Shown piece by piece: positions 33,713 through 42,725 of a DNA stretch of 64,000 nucleotides (position 1 is the stretch's first letter; every line of letters starts with the position of its first letter). The notes below the pieces were generated by a model. The model saw only the letters and a program-made list of their open reading frames with translations, ran no database searches and had not been told where the DNA came from. The position numbers and the translations under genes were made by a program. The stretch comes from Desmonostoc muscorum LEGE 12446 (GTDB lineage: Bacteria > Cyanobacteriota > Cyanobacteriia > Cyanobacteriales > Nostocaceae): positions 3,968,001 to 4,032,000 of the forward strand of contig NZ_JADEXS020000001.1 of the NCBI RefSeq assembly GCF_015207005.2, in the 5' to 3' direction.

Positions 33713-35413
33713 ATGCCAACCTATTTTATATATATCTTTACACAATTACAAATTACTTCCATGCCACCAATACCTCCTTTCTTAATTTTTATCACTCTTT
33801 TATTCGTGGTTTTACCATCTATAGCTACCGTTTTTTATCGTTTAGCTCTCTATCAACATCTTCTAATTTTGGAAGACAGGGTAAGAAGGTTAATTGATAG
33901 AGTCTCACCCGGACAACAACCAAAAATAATAGACAAATTAGAGCAAAGATTTAAAGAAGCTAGTAGTAAATTAGATCAGGTGAATACAGCGGCATTAATA
34001 GACCAAGTTTATAGCCAAGAAAAAGTTTGGGGATTCACTTGTGAACAAATAGATTACTTCTGTCGTATTCTCCCCAATTTACTCTTAGCTTTTGGTTTAC
34101 TAGGTACTTTTTTAGGGATTACGATTAATTTGTCAGCACTCAGTCAAACAATCAATCAAACTAATAGTGCCAATGTCAGTGGCTTACTGGCTGAATTAAA
34201 GAAACCCTTGGAAGGGATGAGTATTGCTTTTATCACAAGCTTAACAGGACTTTTTTTTAGTACTGTATTAACATTATTTAATTGGTTAAAAAATACTAGT
34301 TTTGCTAAATATCGACTTATTAGTTCCCTTGAAGATTACCTGGATAATATTTATCATCCTAAAGTACAGGGTGATACTCGCCTTGATAAAATTATCAATA
34401 GAATGGTATCCCAGCAAGATCAATTTTTAGCTAGATTTGGTTCTACAATGCGGCAGGCAATAGAGGAACCTATGAAAAGTGTGGCTAAACAAATTGAGGA
34501 AGGGAATCAGAAAGCTAATGATTTAGCCGTAAAAGTTTATGAGAGCTTTTATGAAGCTGCTGGTACTATATCTGGTGCTGCTAATGAATTTAAGCACACA
34601 ATTGATGAACTCAATACAAAATCTCATGTATTTAAACAGTCTGCTGAAATTTTCGCTAGTAGTCAGTTTCCGCAAAAATTATCAGCAGCTACAGGAGATT
34701 TGACTACTATGCAAGAGAGATTTTCACAATCTGCTGCAAGTTTAGCCGAAACAACCAAATTCATAGAATCAGCAGTACTAGAAGTTCAGCGGTGTAGTCA
34801 AGAATTAACTACCTTAGCGGTAGATATTAAAAATAGTAATCAAACTTCAATTCAAGTTTTAGAGTTGCATAAAAAGAATCAAAATTCTCTTGGTGAGATT
34901 ATTCCTCAACTCAACCAAGGAGCTAATAGTTTTTCGACAGCAATTAACAAACTTGATAAATTAGAGCAAGAAATTGTCAATAAATCTGAGACTTTTACAA
35001 AGTTAGTAGAACTCGTAAAACGCTATACAGAACAAGTTAATTTAGCAATTGAGGCTTTAGGCGATCGCCTAATTTTAAACTTATCACAGCAAATCGGTTC
35101 TAACAATCAACAAGTTAAAACTGTTGTCGCCAATCTTGAAGGATTTGCGAGTCAGTTAGGCGTGAAATTTGATATGTCTAAATCAGATTTTATCGATGTT
35201 ATTCAAAACAATAATGAAAGTTTTAATACCGAATATAAAAATGTTAGCGCTATGATAATTAAAGGAATTATTCAGCAGACAGATATAAATAAACAAGGAA
35301 TAGAAATGTTAGTTAATAATATTCAACAGTTTAATAAAGATGTTAATAATATCAAAGATGAAATTTATAAATTGAGGCGGGGAATGGAAGGGATTGCGGA
35401 GAAAGCAGGATAA
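33713..35413 (+). CDS. MotA/TolQ/ExbB-like channel protein with long cytoplasmic tail
   Basis: This 566-residue protein has a hydrophobic N-terminal segment (about 18-45, PPFLIFITLLFVVLPSIATV), then the MotA/ExbB core with two helices: LLLAFGLLGTFLGITINLSA (about 123-145) and MSIAFITSLTGLFFSTVLTL (about 168-190). About 370 helical residues with coiled-coil character follow. This is the architecture of Zorya ZorA: a proton-channel stator with a long intracellular tail. Its partner, encoded next, has the MotB-like Asp in its transmembrane helix. The start may also be the ATG at 33761. Ion conduction and rotation are inferred from the family. Confidence 0.85.
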   Translation: MPTYFIYIFTQLQITSMPPIPPFLIFITLLFVVLPSIATVFYRLALYQHLLILEDRVRRLIDRVSPGQQPKIIDKLEQRFKEASSKLDQVNTAALIDQVYSQEKVWGFTCEQIDYFCRILPNLLLAFGLLGTFLGITINLSALSQTINQTNSANVSGLLAELKKPLEGMSIAFITSLTGLFFSTVLTLFNWLKNTSFAKYRLISSLEDYLDNIYHPKVQGDTRLDKIINRMVSQQDQFLARFGSTMRQAIEEPMKSVAKQIEEGNQKANDLAVKVYESFYEAAGTISGAANEFKHTIDELNTKSHVFKQSAEIFASSQFPQKLSAATGDLTTMQERFSQSAASLAETTKFIESAVLEVQRCSQELTTLAVDIKNSNQTSIQVLELHKKNQNSLGEIIPQLNQGANSFSTAINKLDKLEQEIVNKSETFTKLVELVKRYTEQVNLAIEALGDRLILNLSQQIGSNNQQVKTVVANLEGFASQLGVKFDMSKSDFIDVIQNNNESFNTEYKNVSAMIIKGIIQQTDINKQGIEMLVNNIQQFNKDVNNIKDEIYKLRRGMEGIAEKAG

Positions 35414-35438
35414 TTATTTGAAATCAAAATATTAAATT

Positions 35439-36086
35439 ATGACTCGTCGTTCCCGACATAGTGACTACAATGAAGACTTAAATATTTGGCCGGCTTTTAC
35501 AGATTTAATGTCTAATGCTTTCATGATATTGCTGCTATTATTGCTACTAGCCAGCACCAAATATACAATCTCACAAATAACTAATCCAGGAACGCCGCCA
35601 ATTTTACTGATTAAAGATGAGAATTCTCGATTTGATCCAGGTAGCGCAGTGATTCCACCAACAATGTTGGATTACATTACAAATAAACTTGTACCTGATA
35701 TAGAAACAACGACAAAAACTTACAATATTAATACAGTTGAAATTATTGGACACACTGATGAACAACCTATTGGCATTATCAACAGTAATTTAGACAATAC
35801 TTTAGAAGTAGCAGCTAGCCAAGGGGGTTCAGTTAGTACACTTAAAGCTGGTTCTAACGCTGATTTAGGATTGATGCGTTCTCTTGCAGTGGTGAAAGAA
35901 CTGCTAAAAATCCAACAACAAAATAAAATGCAGGGTGTTCAATTTCGTGCCTATTCGGCGGCACAGTTAATATTACCAAGTGGGGAATTTGCTCCCATTC
36001 CACAACAAAAGCGTCAGTCGGAACCGAATCGGCGACGTATTGAAATTCGTTTTACGCGCTTGGGTGAAGTGCGAGAAGTAAAATGA
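35439..36086 (+). CDS. MotB/OmpA-like peptidoglycan-binding protein
   Basis: This 215-residue protein starts with a short cytoplasmic segment, MTRRSRHSDYNEDLNIWPAF, then one transmembrane helix containing Asp22 in FTDLMSNAFMILLLLLLLAS, the position of the proton-accepting Asp of MotB/ExbD/ZorB. An OmpA-like domain follows with TVEIIGHTDEQPIG and the arginine-rich SEPNRRRIEIRF, expected to bind peptidoglycan. It is the partner of the channel protein 25 bases upstream, forming a predicted stator. An insertion (about 120-150) inside the OmpA domain is Ser/Asn-rich. It is the last gene of the operon. Confidence 0.87.
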   Translation: MTRRSRHSDYNEDLNIWPAFTDLMSNAFMILLLLLLLASTKYTISQITNPGTPPILLIKDENSRFDPGSAVIPPTMLDYITNKLVPDIETTTKTYNINTVEIIGHTDEQPIGIINSNLDNTLEVAASQGGSVSTLKAGSNADLGLMRSLAVVKELLKIQQQNKMQGVQFRAYSAAQLILPSGEFAPIPQQKRQSEPNRRRIEIRFTRLGEVREVK

Positions 36087-36326
36087 GAAGGAGTCAGAAT
36101 TCAGAATTCAGGAGTCACAATTTTAGAATACCGGATGTATAAAATATTTATTTAAATCAAGAAAATTTTTCTTGATTTTCATCATTGCAGGAATTTTGAG
36201 GTAATTCAACCATAGGTTAGGGTAGCAGTAAAATAACTAATTAAATTTGGCAAGACTTTGCTTAGCTTTGTATTTACTTTGCTACCTAAAGCATTTAAAA
36301 ACGCTAGGGTTTTACACAAAATTATA

Positions 36327-37286
36327 CTAAGATTTACTCTTAAGCGCTTCTTTTTGTGCCGCTTCACTATATTTCTTATATAGTTGAGTCCGAATCTTAG
36401 CTTCCTGATAACGGCTGTGGTTTTTTGGTACCGTACTCATTAAATCTGAAGCACGTTGCCATCTAGCAGCTATCTCTAACCACTGAGTTGAAGTTGTGAC
36501 TACTTTACCAGATGCAGAAGCTTGGTTAGCAATTCGCACAGCTGTTCCAAATGGATCGTCTGATGATTCCGAAACAGTATTATTAGGAGTAATCAGTGGT
36601 GTTTGAATTTTACTTTCTTTAGTACTTTCTGTTGTTAAAGATTTGGAAGTTTCTGGTTGTATTAGGTTTTTAATTTTATTACCTAATTTGGCATATACAA
36701 ACCAACCAAGCAACAACAAAGAACACAGACCAGCGGTAGCTAATATGTTTGTTTTACGTTTATTTTTGTGTTTTTCTTTGTTAAGCAGTACTAAAGAACG
36801 AGACACTGGAGTTCTCGGAAAACTTGGTTTTCCTAGTTCAGCTTGGGCTTCTGTCAAATCATTAATTAGTTGTTTGATAGCATTAGGTTGAATTAATGTA
36901 ATTTCCTGTGACCACAGCAATTGATTTTCGCGATCGCTAGATATTTCCTTTAACCAAAGTAATTGCTGTTCCCGAACTATTCTACTGTTGATATTGACTC
37001 GGCGGATGTTACGCGGTGCAATGGATTCCAGAATTTGCTGGATTTGTTCTACTAAGGGAGATTGCTCAAGTTGCTCTACCTTGGGCGCTTCACATAAAAT
37101 TTGTAAGACACCATCAGAAAAAATCGCTCTGGTTCTCACCCCTGACTTGGCCAGCTTTTCGTTTAATAGCTGAATAATCGCTGCAACGCTACCTTGGTGA
37201 GCTTGCCAAGCGATATCGTTTATTCGGTCTATCACCTGGGATTTAGTGATAGCTCTTGCACCCTGAGTTATGGACGGATTCATCAA
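36327..37286 (-). CDS. Membrane protein sharing a domain with the DUF1574 protein
   Basis: This 319-residue protein has an N-terminal alpha/beta domain (about 31-115) with GSVAAIIQLLNEKLAKSGVR, then a VLQILCEAP strand and IQQILESIAPRNIRRVNINS. This matches the module repeated four times in the protein at 59129-62131 (GDVQAIARLLTEILSELKVA ... LHVFCNP). A transmembrane helix lies at about 181-199 (ILATAGLCSLLLLGWFVYA), then a Ser/Thr-rich linker and a short helical end, so only the linker and tail should face the periplasm. It is convergent with the tubulin/motor operon, 240 bases away. Function unknown. Confidence 0.7.
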   Translation of the reverse strand: MMNPSITQGARAITKSQVIDRINDIAWQAHQGSVAAIIQLLNEKLAKSGVRTRAIFSDGVLQILCEAPKVEQLEQSPLVEQIQQILESIAPRNIRRVNINSRIVREQQLLWLKEISSDRENQLLWSQEITLIQPNAIKQLINDLTEAQAELGKPSFPRTPVSRSLVLLNKEKHKNKRKTNILATAGLCSLLLLGWFVYAKLGNKIKNLIQPETSKSLTTESTKESKIQTPLITPNNTVSESSDDPFGTAVRIANQASASGKVVTTSTQWLEIAARWQRASDLMSTVPKNHSRYQEAKIRTQLYKKYSEAAQKEALKSKS

Positions 37287-37563
37287 TTTAGGGACTCTTT
37301 TCTACTGACCTTTACCTTGTCTTCGATTTTACGAGTAAAAACATGAGTTGCCAAATAAAATCACAAAATAAAGCTTCCTTTTGACTTTGGCAAGGAGACT
37401 CTATCACCATTAGTTAGTGTAATTTAGCTCTGTAACAAAATGTATTATATTTTTTAGGGTCTATACCACCGTAGGGGCTAGACAAAACAGGAGTCTGTAG
37501 CAAGATTTCCAGGGTGGTAGGACTTGGATTTTCTAACTAAACTGAGCTACTTTTCAGCCACAG

Positions 37564-38670
37564 TCACTCATGAGGGAAAATTTTATCTCCGGTTTTGGGA
37601 TCAAACACGAATAATTCATTTAAATCTAGTTCGAGAGAAAGGCGATCGCCTGGACGTGGACGCACATCGCCACTTGTCTGAATATTCAGCACCGTTGTCG
37701 AGCCAGGTAAACCCCCACGAATCAAAGTTTCCCTTCCTAAAGGTTCCACCACCTTCACCTCAACCTGGAGGAGTGCTGAGTTGTGAGTGCTGAATTCTGA
37801 GTCAGTATTGATTTTTAAATGTTCTGGCCTAATACCCAAATTCAAATTTTGTCCTTGACGCAACTTTAATCTTTCCTGTACAAGTGCTGGAATAGGTAAT
37901 AATTGTCCACTCACATCAAAACCATCATTCTGATAGATTGCAGATAAAATATTCATTGGCGGACTACCTAAAAAAGTTGCCACCATCTGATTAGCTGGAG
38001 AGGCATAAATACTTTGGGGATCGCCAATTTGTTGAATGCGTCCGCGATTTAGCACCACAATTTTATCAGCCAAAGTCATTGCCTCAACTTGATCGTGGGT
38101 AACGTAAATTGTGGTGATGCCCAATTGTTGATGTAGTTGTTTTAATTCTGCTCTGGTATCATCTCGCAACTGAGCATCTAAATTAGACAAAGGTTCATCA
38201 AGTAAAAATACTTGCGGTTCACGGGCGATCGCTCTTCCTAAGGCTACTCGTTGTTGTTGTCCTCCAGAAAGTTGTTTAGGTTTACGATCTAGAAGATTTT
38301 CTAAAGAAAGCGATCGCGCTACATTCACGACTCTATCTTGAATAATCTTCGAGTCAACCTTCCGCATCTGCAACCCAAAGCCAATGTTTTGGGCTACCGT
38401 CATGTGAGGATAAAGAGCGTAGTTTTGGAACACCATCGCCACATCCCGCTGTCTGGCTGGAATGTTATTCACCAAGCGATCGCCAATAAACAGTTTGCCA
38501 GAAGTCGCAGTTTCCAAACCGGCGATCGTTCGTAAAATTGTAGACTTACCACAACCTGATGGCCCAACTAAAACCCAAAATTCTCCATCGGGAATTTCAA
38601 AGGTAATGTCCTCGATAGCGGTGACATTGTTAAATCTACGCTTAATGTCTTCTAAACGAACGTTTGCCAT
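37564..38670 (-). CDS. ABC transporter ATP-binding protein, UgpC/MalK type
   Basis: This 368-residue protein has Walker A GPSGCGKST (residues 36-44), QNYALYPHMTV in the Q-loop, signature LSGGQQQR (about 134-141), Walker B VFLLDEPLSNLDAQLR and switch His in YVTHDQVEAMTLAD. The C-terminal third is the TOBE/regulatory domain of carbohydrate importers (LNLGIRPEHLKI, KVVEPLGRETLIRGG, PRPGDRLSLELD). The family energises sugar or glycerol-3-phosphate uptake. No permease or binding protein is adjacent, so it is an orphan ATPase that may serve several permeases, as is common in cyanobacteria. Confidence 0.93.
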   Translation of the reverse strand: MANVRLEDIKRRFNNVTAIEDITFEIPDGEFWVLVGPSGCGKSTILRTIAGLETATSGKLFIGDRLVNNIPARQRDVAMVFQNYALYPHMTVAQNIGFGLQMRKVDSKIIQDRVVNVARSLSLENLLDRKPKQLSGGQQQRVALGRAIAREPQVFLLDEPLSNLDAQLRDDTRAELKQLHQQLGITTIYVTHDQVEAMTLADKIVVLNRGRIQQIGDPQSIYASPANQMVATFLGSPPMNILSAIYQNDGFDVSGQLLPIPALVQERLKLRQGQNLNLGIRPEHLKINTDSEFSTHNSALLQVEVKVVEPLGRETLIRGGLPGSTTVLNIQTSGDVRPRPGDRLSLELDLNELFVFDPKTGDKIFPHE

Positions 38671-38777
38671 TATCAGATTAAAGTTAATAGTTAGGAGTTA
38701 GGAGTTAGGAATTTTAAGTTTTGAGTTTTGAGTTTTAAATTTAAAATCTCTTCAACTCATAACTAATAACTCCTAAC

Positions 38778-39497
38778 TCATAACTGTGTCCAAGCAGGGT
38801 GAGATAATAAAGAAGCAAAAACTCGCACTCCCCGTAGTTGATTAGAAAGGGGTAAATGACCTCTAGGGGCGCTTAAATCCCACGTAAATTCATGGGGATA
38901 ACGAGTCCAATTATTACCTTGTTTCCAGCCAATTTTCGGCCAGAAATTCTCCCAGTTTTTGCCTAAACTCAACCAAATTTCTCGCTGCACTGAAAAGCCA
39001 AATTTGCCCTCGGAGTGGACTAACCATAGATTGTTAATAGTTTGCAAGTCAACAGCCGAGGAATTTTCTACCTCAGTAAAATACAACCATTTGCGTTGTA
39101 CAGCCGTTGGCCCGGAGAGTTCACACATTTTTTCGATGGTTATGCGATCGGCAGCTTGGAAATCTTGAAGGGCGAGTAGCTGTTGCAAAGGATTGTAATT
39201 AATCCCGCACTCTGATTTTAGAGGTACAATTCCCTCAGGAAACCAAGAGAGCAGAAATTCTTTGGCTTGGGGTGCATCGGACTTGTAAAGGACTTGGTAT
39301 GCTTTACCATCAACCCAAGTCGCTGGATTATCACGTCGTTTCAGTAAAAATTCCATCAACACCTCTAATCCCTCATTACCCAACTGTGCTAGCTGTGAGA
39401 TGATTTGTTGTTGGACTTGAATAGACCCAGCGATTAATGGTTGTCGGAGGGAGTCGATGTCAGTAGGAGGGCCTGATAAAATCATTGGGTCTGTCAT
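38778..39497 (-). CDS. gun4: Gun4, tetrapyrrole biosynthesis regulator
   Basis: This 239-residue protein has a helical N-terminal half (QQQIISQLAQLGNEGLEVLM, WVDGKAYQVLYKSDAPQAKE) and a GUN4 core with YNPLQQLLALQDFQAADRIT, NNLWLVHSEGKFGFSVQREI, KNWENFWPKIGWKQGNNWTR and PRGHLPLSNQLRG. It is close to the length of cyanobacterial Gun4, which binds protoporphyrin IX and Mg-protoporphyrin and activates Mg-chelatase. It is therefore the true Gun4 rather than one of the kinase-fused GUN4 proteins. A TAGGAGT-type repeat separates it from the ABC gene on the same strand. Confidence 0.92.
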   Translation of the reverse strand: MTDPMILSGPPTDIDSLRQPLIAGSIQVQQQIISQLAQLGNEGLEVLMEFLLKRRDNPATWVDGKAYQVLYKSDAPQAKEFLLSWFPEGIVPLKSECGINYNPLQQLLALQDFQAADRITIEKMCELSGPTAVQRKWLYFTEVENSSAVDLQTINNLWLVHSEGKFGFSVQREIWLSLGKNWENFWPKIGWKQGNNWTRYPHEFTWDLSAPRGHLPLSNQLRGVRVFASLLSHPAWTQL

Positions 39498-39857
39498 GCC
39501 ATTACTCGTATTAGCGGGAGCGTGAAAAAGCGGTCAGCTATCGAGCATTCTCCAAGGCGAACCATCGATAGCGAAAAGTAGTTTACTATTTTTGATCGTA
39601 CAAAATTGCGATCGCTTCACCCAATGCCACACTTGATCTGCAAATAATGTACAAGGGAATAGGGGGACAATCTGCGCTTCAGGGGAGTGGGGAGTGGGGA
39701 GTGGGGAGATGAGGGAGATGAGGGGGATGAGGGAGCAGGGGGAGAAATAGCCAATGCCCAGTCCCCAATCCCAACTCCCCAATCCCCACTCCCCAATCTC
39801 CAATCCCCATGCCCATGCCCAAATCCCAACAGCGTATCTTTCAGGAGTGTTTGAAGT
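39498..39857. repeat. 360-base divergent spacer between gun4 and icd with heptanucleotide tracts
   Basis: The part next to gun4 is unique and should carry its promoter. From about 39683 the DNA consists of GGGGAGT and GAGGGAGAT repeats and then CCCCAATCTCCAATCC-type repeats up to about 39835. Minus-strand frames through this area are repeat translations. One of them ends DGSPWRMLDS before gun4, but it has no start of its own. Confidence 0.65.
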
Positions 39858-41279
39858 ATGTATGAGAAGATTACCCCCCCTACAACTGGAGCAAAAATCA
39901 CCTTCAAAAATGGTGAACCAGTAGTACCAGATAATCCAATTATCCCTTTTATTCGCGGCGACGGTACAGGTATTGATATTTGGCCTGCTACCCAAAAGGT
40001 GCTAGATGCTGCGGTAGCTAAAGCATACAAAGGTCAACGCCAAATTAGTTGGTTTAAGGTTTACGCTGGGGATGAAGCCTGTGATTTATACGGAACTTAT
40101 CAGTATTTACCTCAGGATACTCTAACGGCAATTGAAGAATATGGTGTGGCTATTAAAGGGCCTTTAACTACCCCAGTTGGCGGCGGTATTCGTTCTTTAA
40201 ATGTGGCACTACGGCAAATTTTTGACTTGTATGCTTGCGTGCGCCCTTGCCGCTACTACGCAGGCACACCCTCACCCCACAAAAATCCAGAAAAACTGGA
40301 TGTAATTGTTTATCGAGAGAATACTGAAGATATTTATTTAGGTATTGAGTGGCGGCAAGGTAGCGAAATTGGCGATCGCTTAATTAAAATTCTCAACGAG
40401 GAACTCATCCCCGCCACCCCAGAACACGGGAAAAAACGAATTCCCCTCGATTCTGGCATCGGTATTAAACCCATCAGTAAAACCGGTTCCCAGCGCCTAG
40501 TCAGACGTGCCATCAAACACGCCTTGCAATTGCCCAAACACAAGCAACAAGTGACTTTGGTGCATAAAGGCAACATCATGAAATACACCGAAGGCGCTTT
40601 CCGTGATTGGGGTTATGAACTAGCAACCAGCGAGTTTCGCCAAGAAACTGTCACCGAAAGGGAATCTTGGATTTTGAGCAACAAGGAAAAAAATCCCAAT
40701 ATTTCCTTAGAAGAAAACGCCCGTCAAATCGATCCGGGGTTTGATGCTCTTACCGAAGAGAAAAAAGCGCAAATTGTCAAGGAAGTTGAAACAGTTCTTA
40801 ACTCAATTTGGGCAAGCCACGGCGATGGTAAATGGAAAGATAAAGTTTTGGTGAATGACCGGATTGCTGACAGTATTTTTCAACAAATTCAAACCAGACC
40901 CGATGAATATTCGATTCTGGCGACAATGAACTTGAACGGCGATTACTTGTCTGATGCTGCTGCGGCGATCGTCGGTGGATTGGGAATGGGGCCAGGAGCA
41001 AACATTGGCGATAGCAGTGCCATATTTGAAGCTACCCACGGCACTGCACCCAAACACGCCGGCTTAGATCGAATTAATCCTGGTTCAGTGATTTTGTCTG
41101 GTGTGATGATGCTGGAATTTCTCGGTTGGCAAGAAGCCGCAGACCTAGTTAAGAAAGGTTTAGGAGATGCGATCGCCAACAGCCAAGTCACCTATGATTT
41201 AGCACGTTTGCTAGAACCACCAGTTGAACCCCTAAAATGTTCTGAATTTGCCGAAGCAATAATTCAGCACTTTGGTTAA
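39858..41279 (+). CDS. icd: NADP-dependent isocitrate dehydrogenase
   Basis: This 473-residue protein has the family substrate-binding region [20 protein letters not shown], then [35 protein letters not shown], and the metal/cofactor block [20 protein letters not shown]. It oxidises isocitrate to 2-oxoglutarate, the nitrogen-status signal and carbon skeleton for ammonium assimilation, and is expressed with nitrogen control in heterocystous species. The length is typical of cyanobacterial ICD, which is longer than the E. coli enzyme because of an insert around residues 255-310 ([20 protein letters not shown]). An NtcA-type site was not confirmed. Confidence 0.96.
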   Translation: MYEKITPPTTGAKITFKNGEPVVPDNPIIPFIRGDGTGIDIWPATQKVLDAAVAKAYKGQRQISWFKVYAGDEACDLYGTYQYLPQDTLTAIEEYGVAIKGPLTTPVGGGIRSLNVALRQIFDLYACVRPCRYYAGTPSPHKNPEKLDVIVYRENTEDIYLGIEWRQGSEIGDRLIKILNEELIPATPEHGKKRIPLDSGIGIKPISKTGSQRLVRRAIKHALQLPKHKQQVTLVHKGNIMKYTEGAFRDWGYELATSEFRQETVTERESWILSNKEKNPNISLEENARQIDPGFDALTEEKKAQIVKEVETVLNSIWASHGDGKWKDKVLVNDRIADSIFQQIQTRPDEYSILATMNLNGDYLSDAAAAIVGGLGMGPGANIGDSSAIFEATHGTAPKHAGLDRINPGSVILSGVMMLEFLGWQEAADLVKKGLGDAIANSQVTYDLARLLEPPVEPLKCSEFAEAIIQHFG

Positions 41280-41284
41280 TTGCT

Positions 41285-41450
41285 AATGGGGGGAGTGGGG
41301 AGTAGGGAGTGGGGAGTGGGGCATTGCAAGTGTGGGAGGTGTGTCCGGTGTGGGAGTATGGGGAAGAAATCTTTCTCCCCTCTCTCCCCACACTCCCCCA
41401 TCTCCCTCATCTCCCTCATCTCCCCACTCCCCACTCCCCACTCCCTCATT
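41285..41450. repeat. GGGAGT/CCCACT repeat tract after icd
   Basis: Tandem GGGGAGT-type repeats and GTGTGGGAG units are followed by CCCCACTCCC and CATCTCCCT runs; overall the tract folds back on itself. No gene. Confidence 0.7.
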
Positions 41451-41519
41451 TTTTGCAACCAGAATCTAAGAAAATGAGAACAAGCAATTAATTGACACGG
41501 ATTCGCTGCAAAAACTTAT

Positions 41520-42281
41520 ATGACTGTTAATCGACGTTATTTCTTGTTTTTACTCACAGCAGGTGTGGGTGCTTTGGCGTTAGATGGTTGTGCATTGGCA
41601 GAAAGTTCTCCTGAGGGAAACACTCCAACCCCCGACACAACACCAAACACAACAGGGGCTATCCAACTACCACCGTTACCCTACGCCTACGAAGCCCTAG
41701 AACCACACATTGATGCCAAAACAATGCAGTTTCATCACGATAAACACCACGCAACTTATGTGAAAAACCTGAATGCGGCATTAGAGAAACATCCAGAACT
41801 CAAAAACAAAAGTGTTGAAGAACTTTTGCAAAAACTTAACACAGTACCACAAGATATTCGTAAAACAGTACAAAATAATGGCGGTGGTCATGTGAACCAT
41901 TCCATGTTCTGGAAAATTATGAAGCCCAAAGGTGGTGGAGAACCAACAGGTGATATAGCCTCAGCTATTAATCAAAATTTTGGTAGTTTTGCAGCTTTCA
42001 AAAAACAGTTCAACGAAGCTGGTGCTGGTCGTTTTGGTAGTGGTTGGGTTTGGCTAGTGCGTGACAAAAATGGCAAGCTGGAAGTAACCTCCACAGCTAA
42101 TCAAGATAGTCCCGTCAGCCAAGGCAAATATCCCATCCTGGGCAATGACGTATGGGAACACGCATATTATCTCAACTACCAAAACCGCCGCGCTGATTAC
42201 TTAGAGGCTTGGTGGAATGTGGTTAACTGGGATGAAATTAACAAGCGATTTGCAGACGCTAAAAAATTTAAATTTGCTTAG
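41520..42281 (+). CDS. sodA: Superoxide dismutase (Mn/Fe family), membrane-anchored
   Basis: This 253-residue protein has a lipoprotein-type or Tat-like N-terminus ([20 protein letters not shown] followed by Cys) and a Thr/Pro-rich linker. The SOD domain has metal ligands in [21 protein letters not shown] and [10 protein letters not shown], with the last Asp/His pair in place. The [10 protein letters not shown] form favours manganese. In Anabaena a membrane-targeted MnSOD protects thylakoids and the periplasmic side from superoxide. It is the last gene before a repeat-rich spacer. Confidence 0.92.
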   Translation: MTVNRRYFLFLLTAGVGALALDGCALAESSPEGNTPTPDTTPNTTGAIQLPPLPYAYEALEPHIDAKTMQFHHDKHHATYVKNLNAALEKHPELKNKSVEELLQKLNTVPQDIRKTVQNNGGGHVNHSMFWKIMKPKGGGEPTGDIASAINQNFGSFAAFKKQFNEAGAGRFGSGWVWLVRDKNGKLEVTSTANQDSPVSQGKYPILGNDVWEHAYYLNYQNRRADYLEAWWNVVNWDEINKRFADAKKFKFA

Positions 42282-42725
42282 ATAGGAGCGATGGGGAGAT
42301 AGAAGAATTACTCGAAATCTTCCCATCTCCTCTGGCAATTGGAAAGTATAAGACTTGCCTTAGGGACTTCAAAAAAATAAATTATCCCAAATTATTTTTA
42401 CATTTTTCGGTTAGGGACTTCCAGAAATTAAATTATTCAATTTTGGAGCGAAGATGATCATTAGATTCTTCCTCCCCTGCTTCCCCTGCGCCCCCTGCCT
42501 CCCCTGCCCCCCAAAGCGATGGGATATTTTTTTAGTTGGAAGTCCCTTAGCACAGCTAGCTGTGGTATCCTACGTTCGCGGAGCGTCCCGCAGGGATGGA
42601 ATGTTTTTTACAGCGCTTTTCATGTGTTTGAACCACAATTCTCGGTAGGGGCGCACAGCTGTGCGCCCCTACAAAGTGGTCTATTTACCTGAAAATTGCT
42701 GTAATTGGAAGTCCCTTAGGAGATG
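42282..42725. other. 444-base spacer made of nested inverted repeats
   Basis: Apart from about 75 bases after sodA, this spacer is filled by the nested palindromic element at 42358-42720, by a CCCCTGC tract, by a CGTTCGCGGAGCGTCCCGCAGGGA repeat and by a 28-base palindrome at 42645-42672. No gene is seen. Confidence 0.6.
42358..42720. mobile_element. Nested MITE-like element with CCTAAGGGACTTCC ends
   Basis: CCTTAGGGACTTC at 42358-42370 pairs with GGAAGTCCCTTAGG at 42707-42720. TTAGGGACTTCC at 42411-42422 pairs with GGAAGTCCCTTAG at 42538-42550. Two copies therefore look inserted one within the other, or a single element was partly duplicated. The interior contains a perfect 28-base palindrome (GTAGGGGCGCACAG and its complement, 42645-42672) that recurs at 55135-55162. 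Confidence 0.55.

Noticed and set aside
39534..39995. Minus-strand frames antisense to the icd start
   Set aside because: They are made of antisense icd sequence and heptanucleotide repeats; only a short end near gun4 (DGSPWRMLDS) is unique and it has no start.
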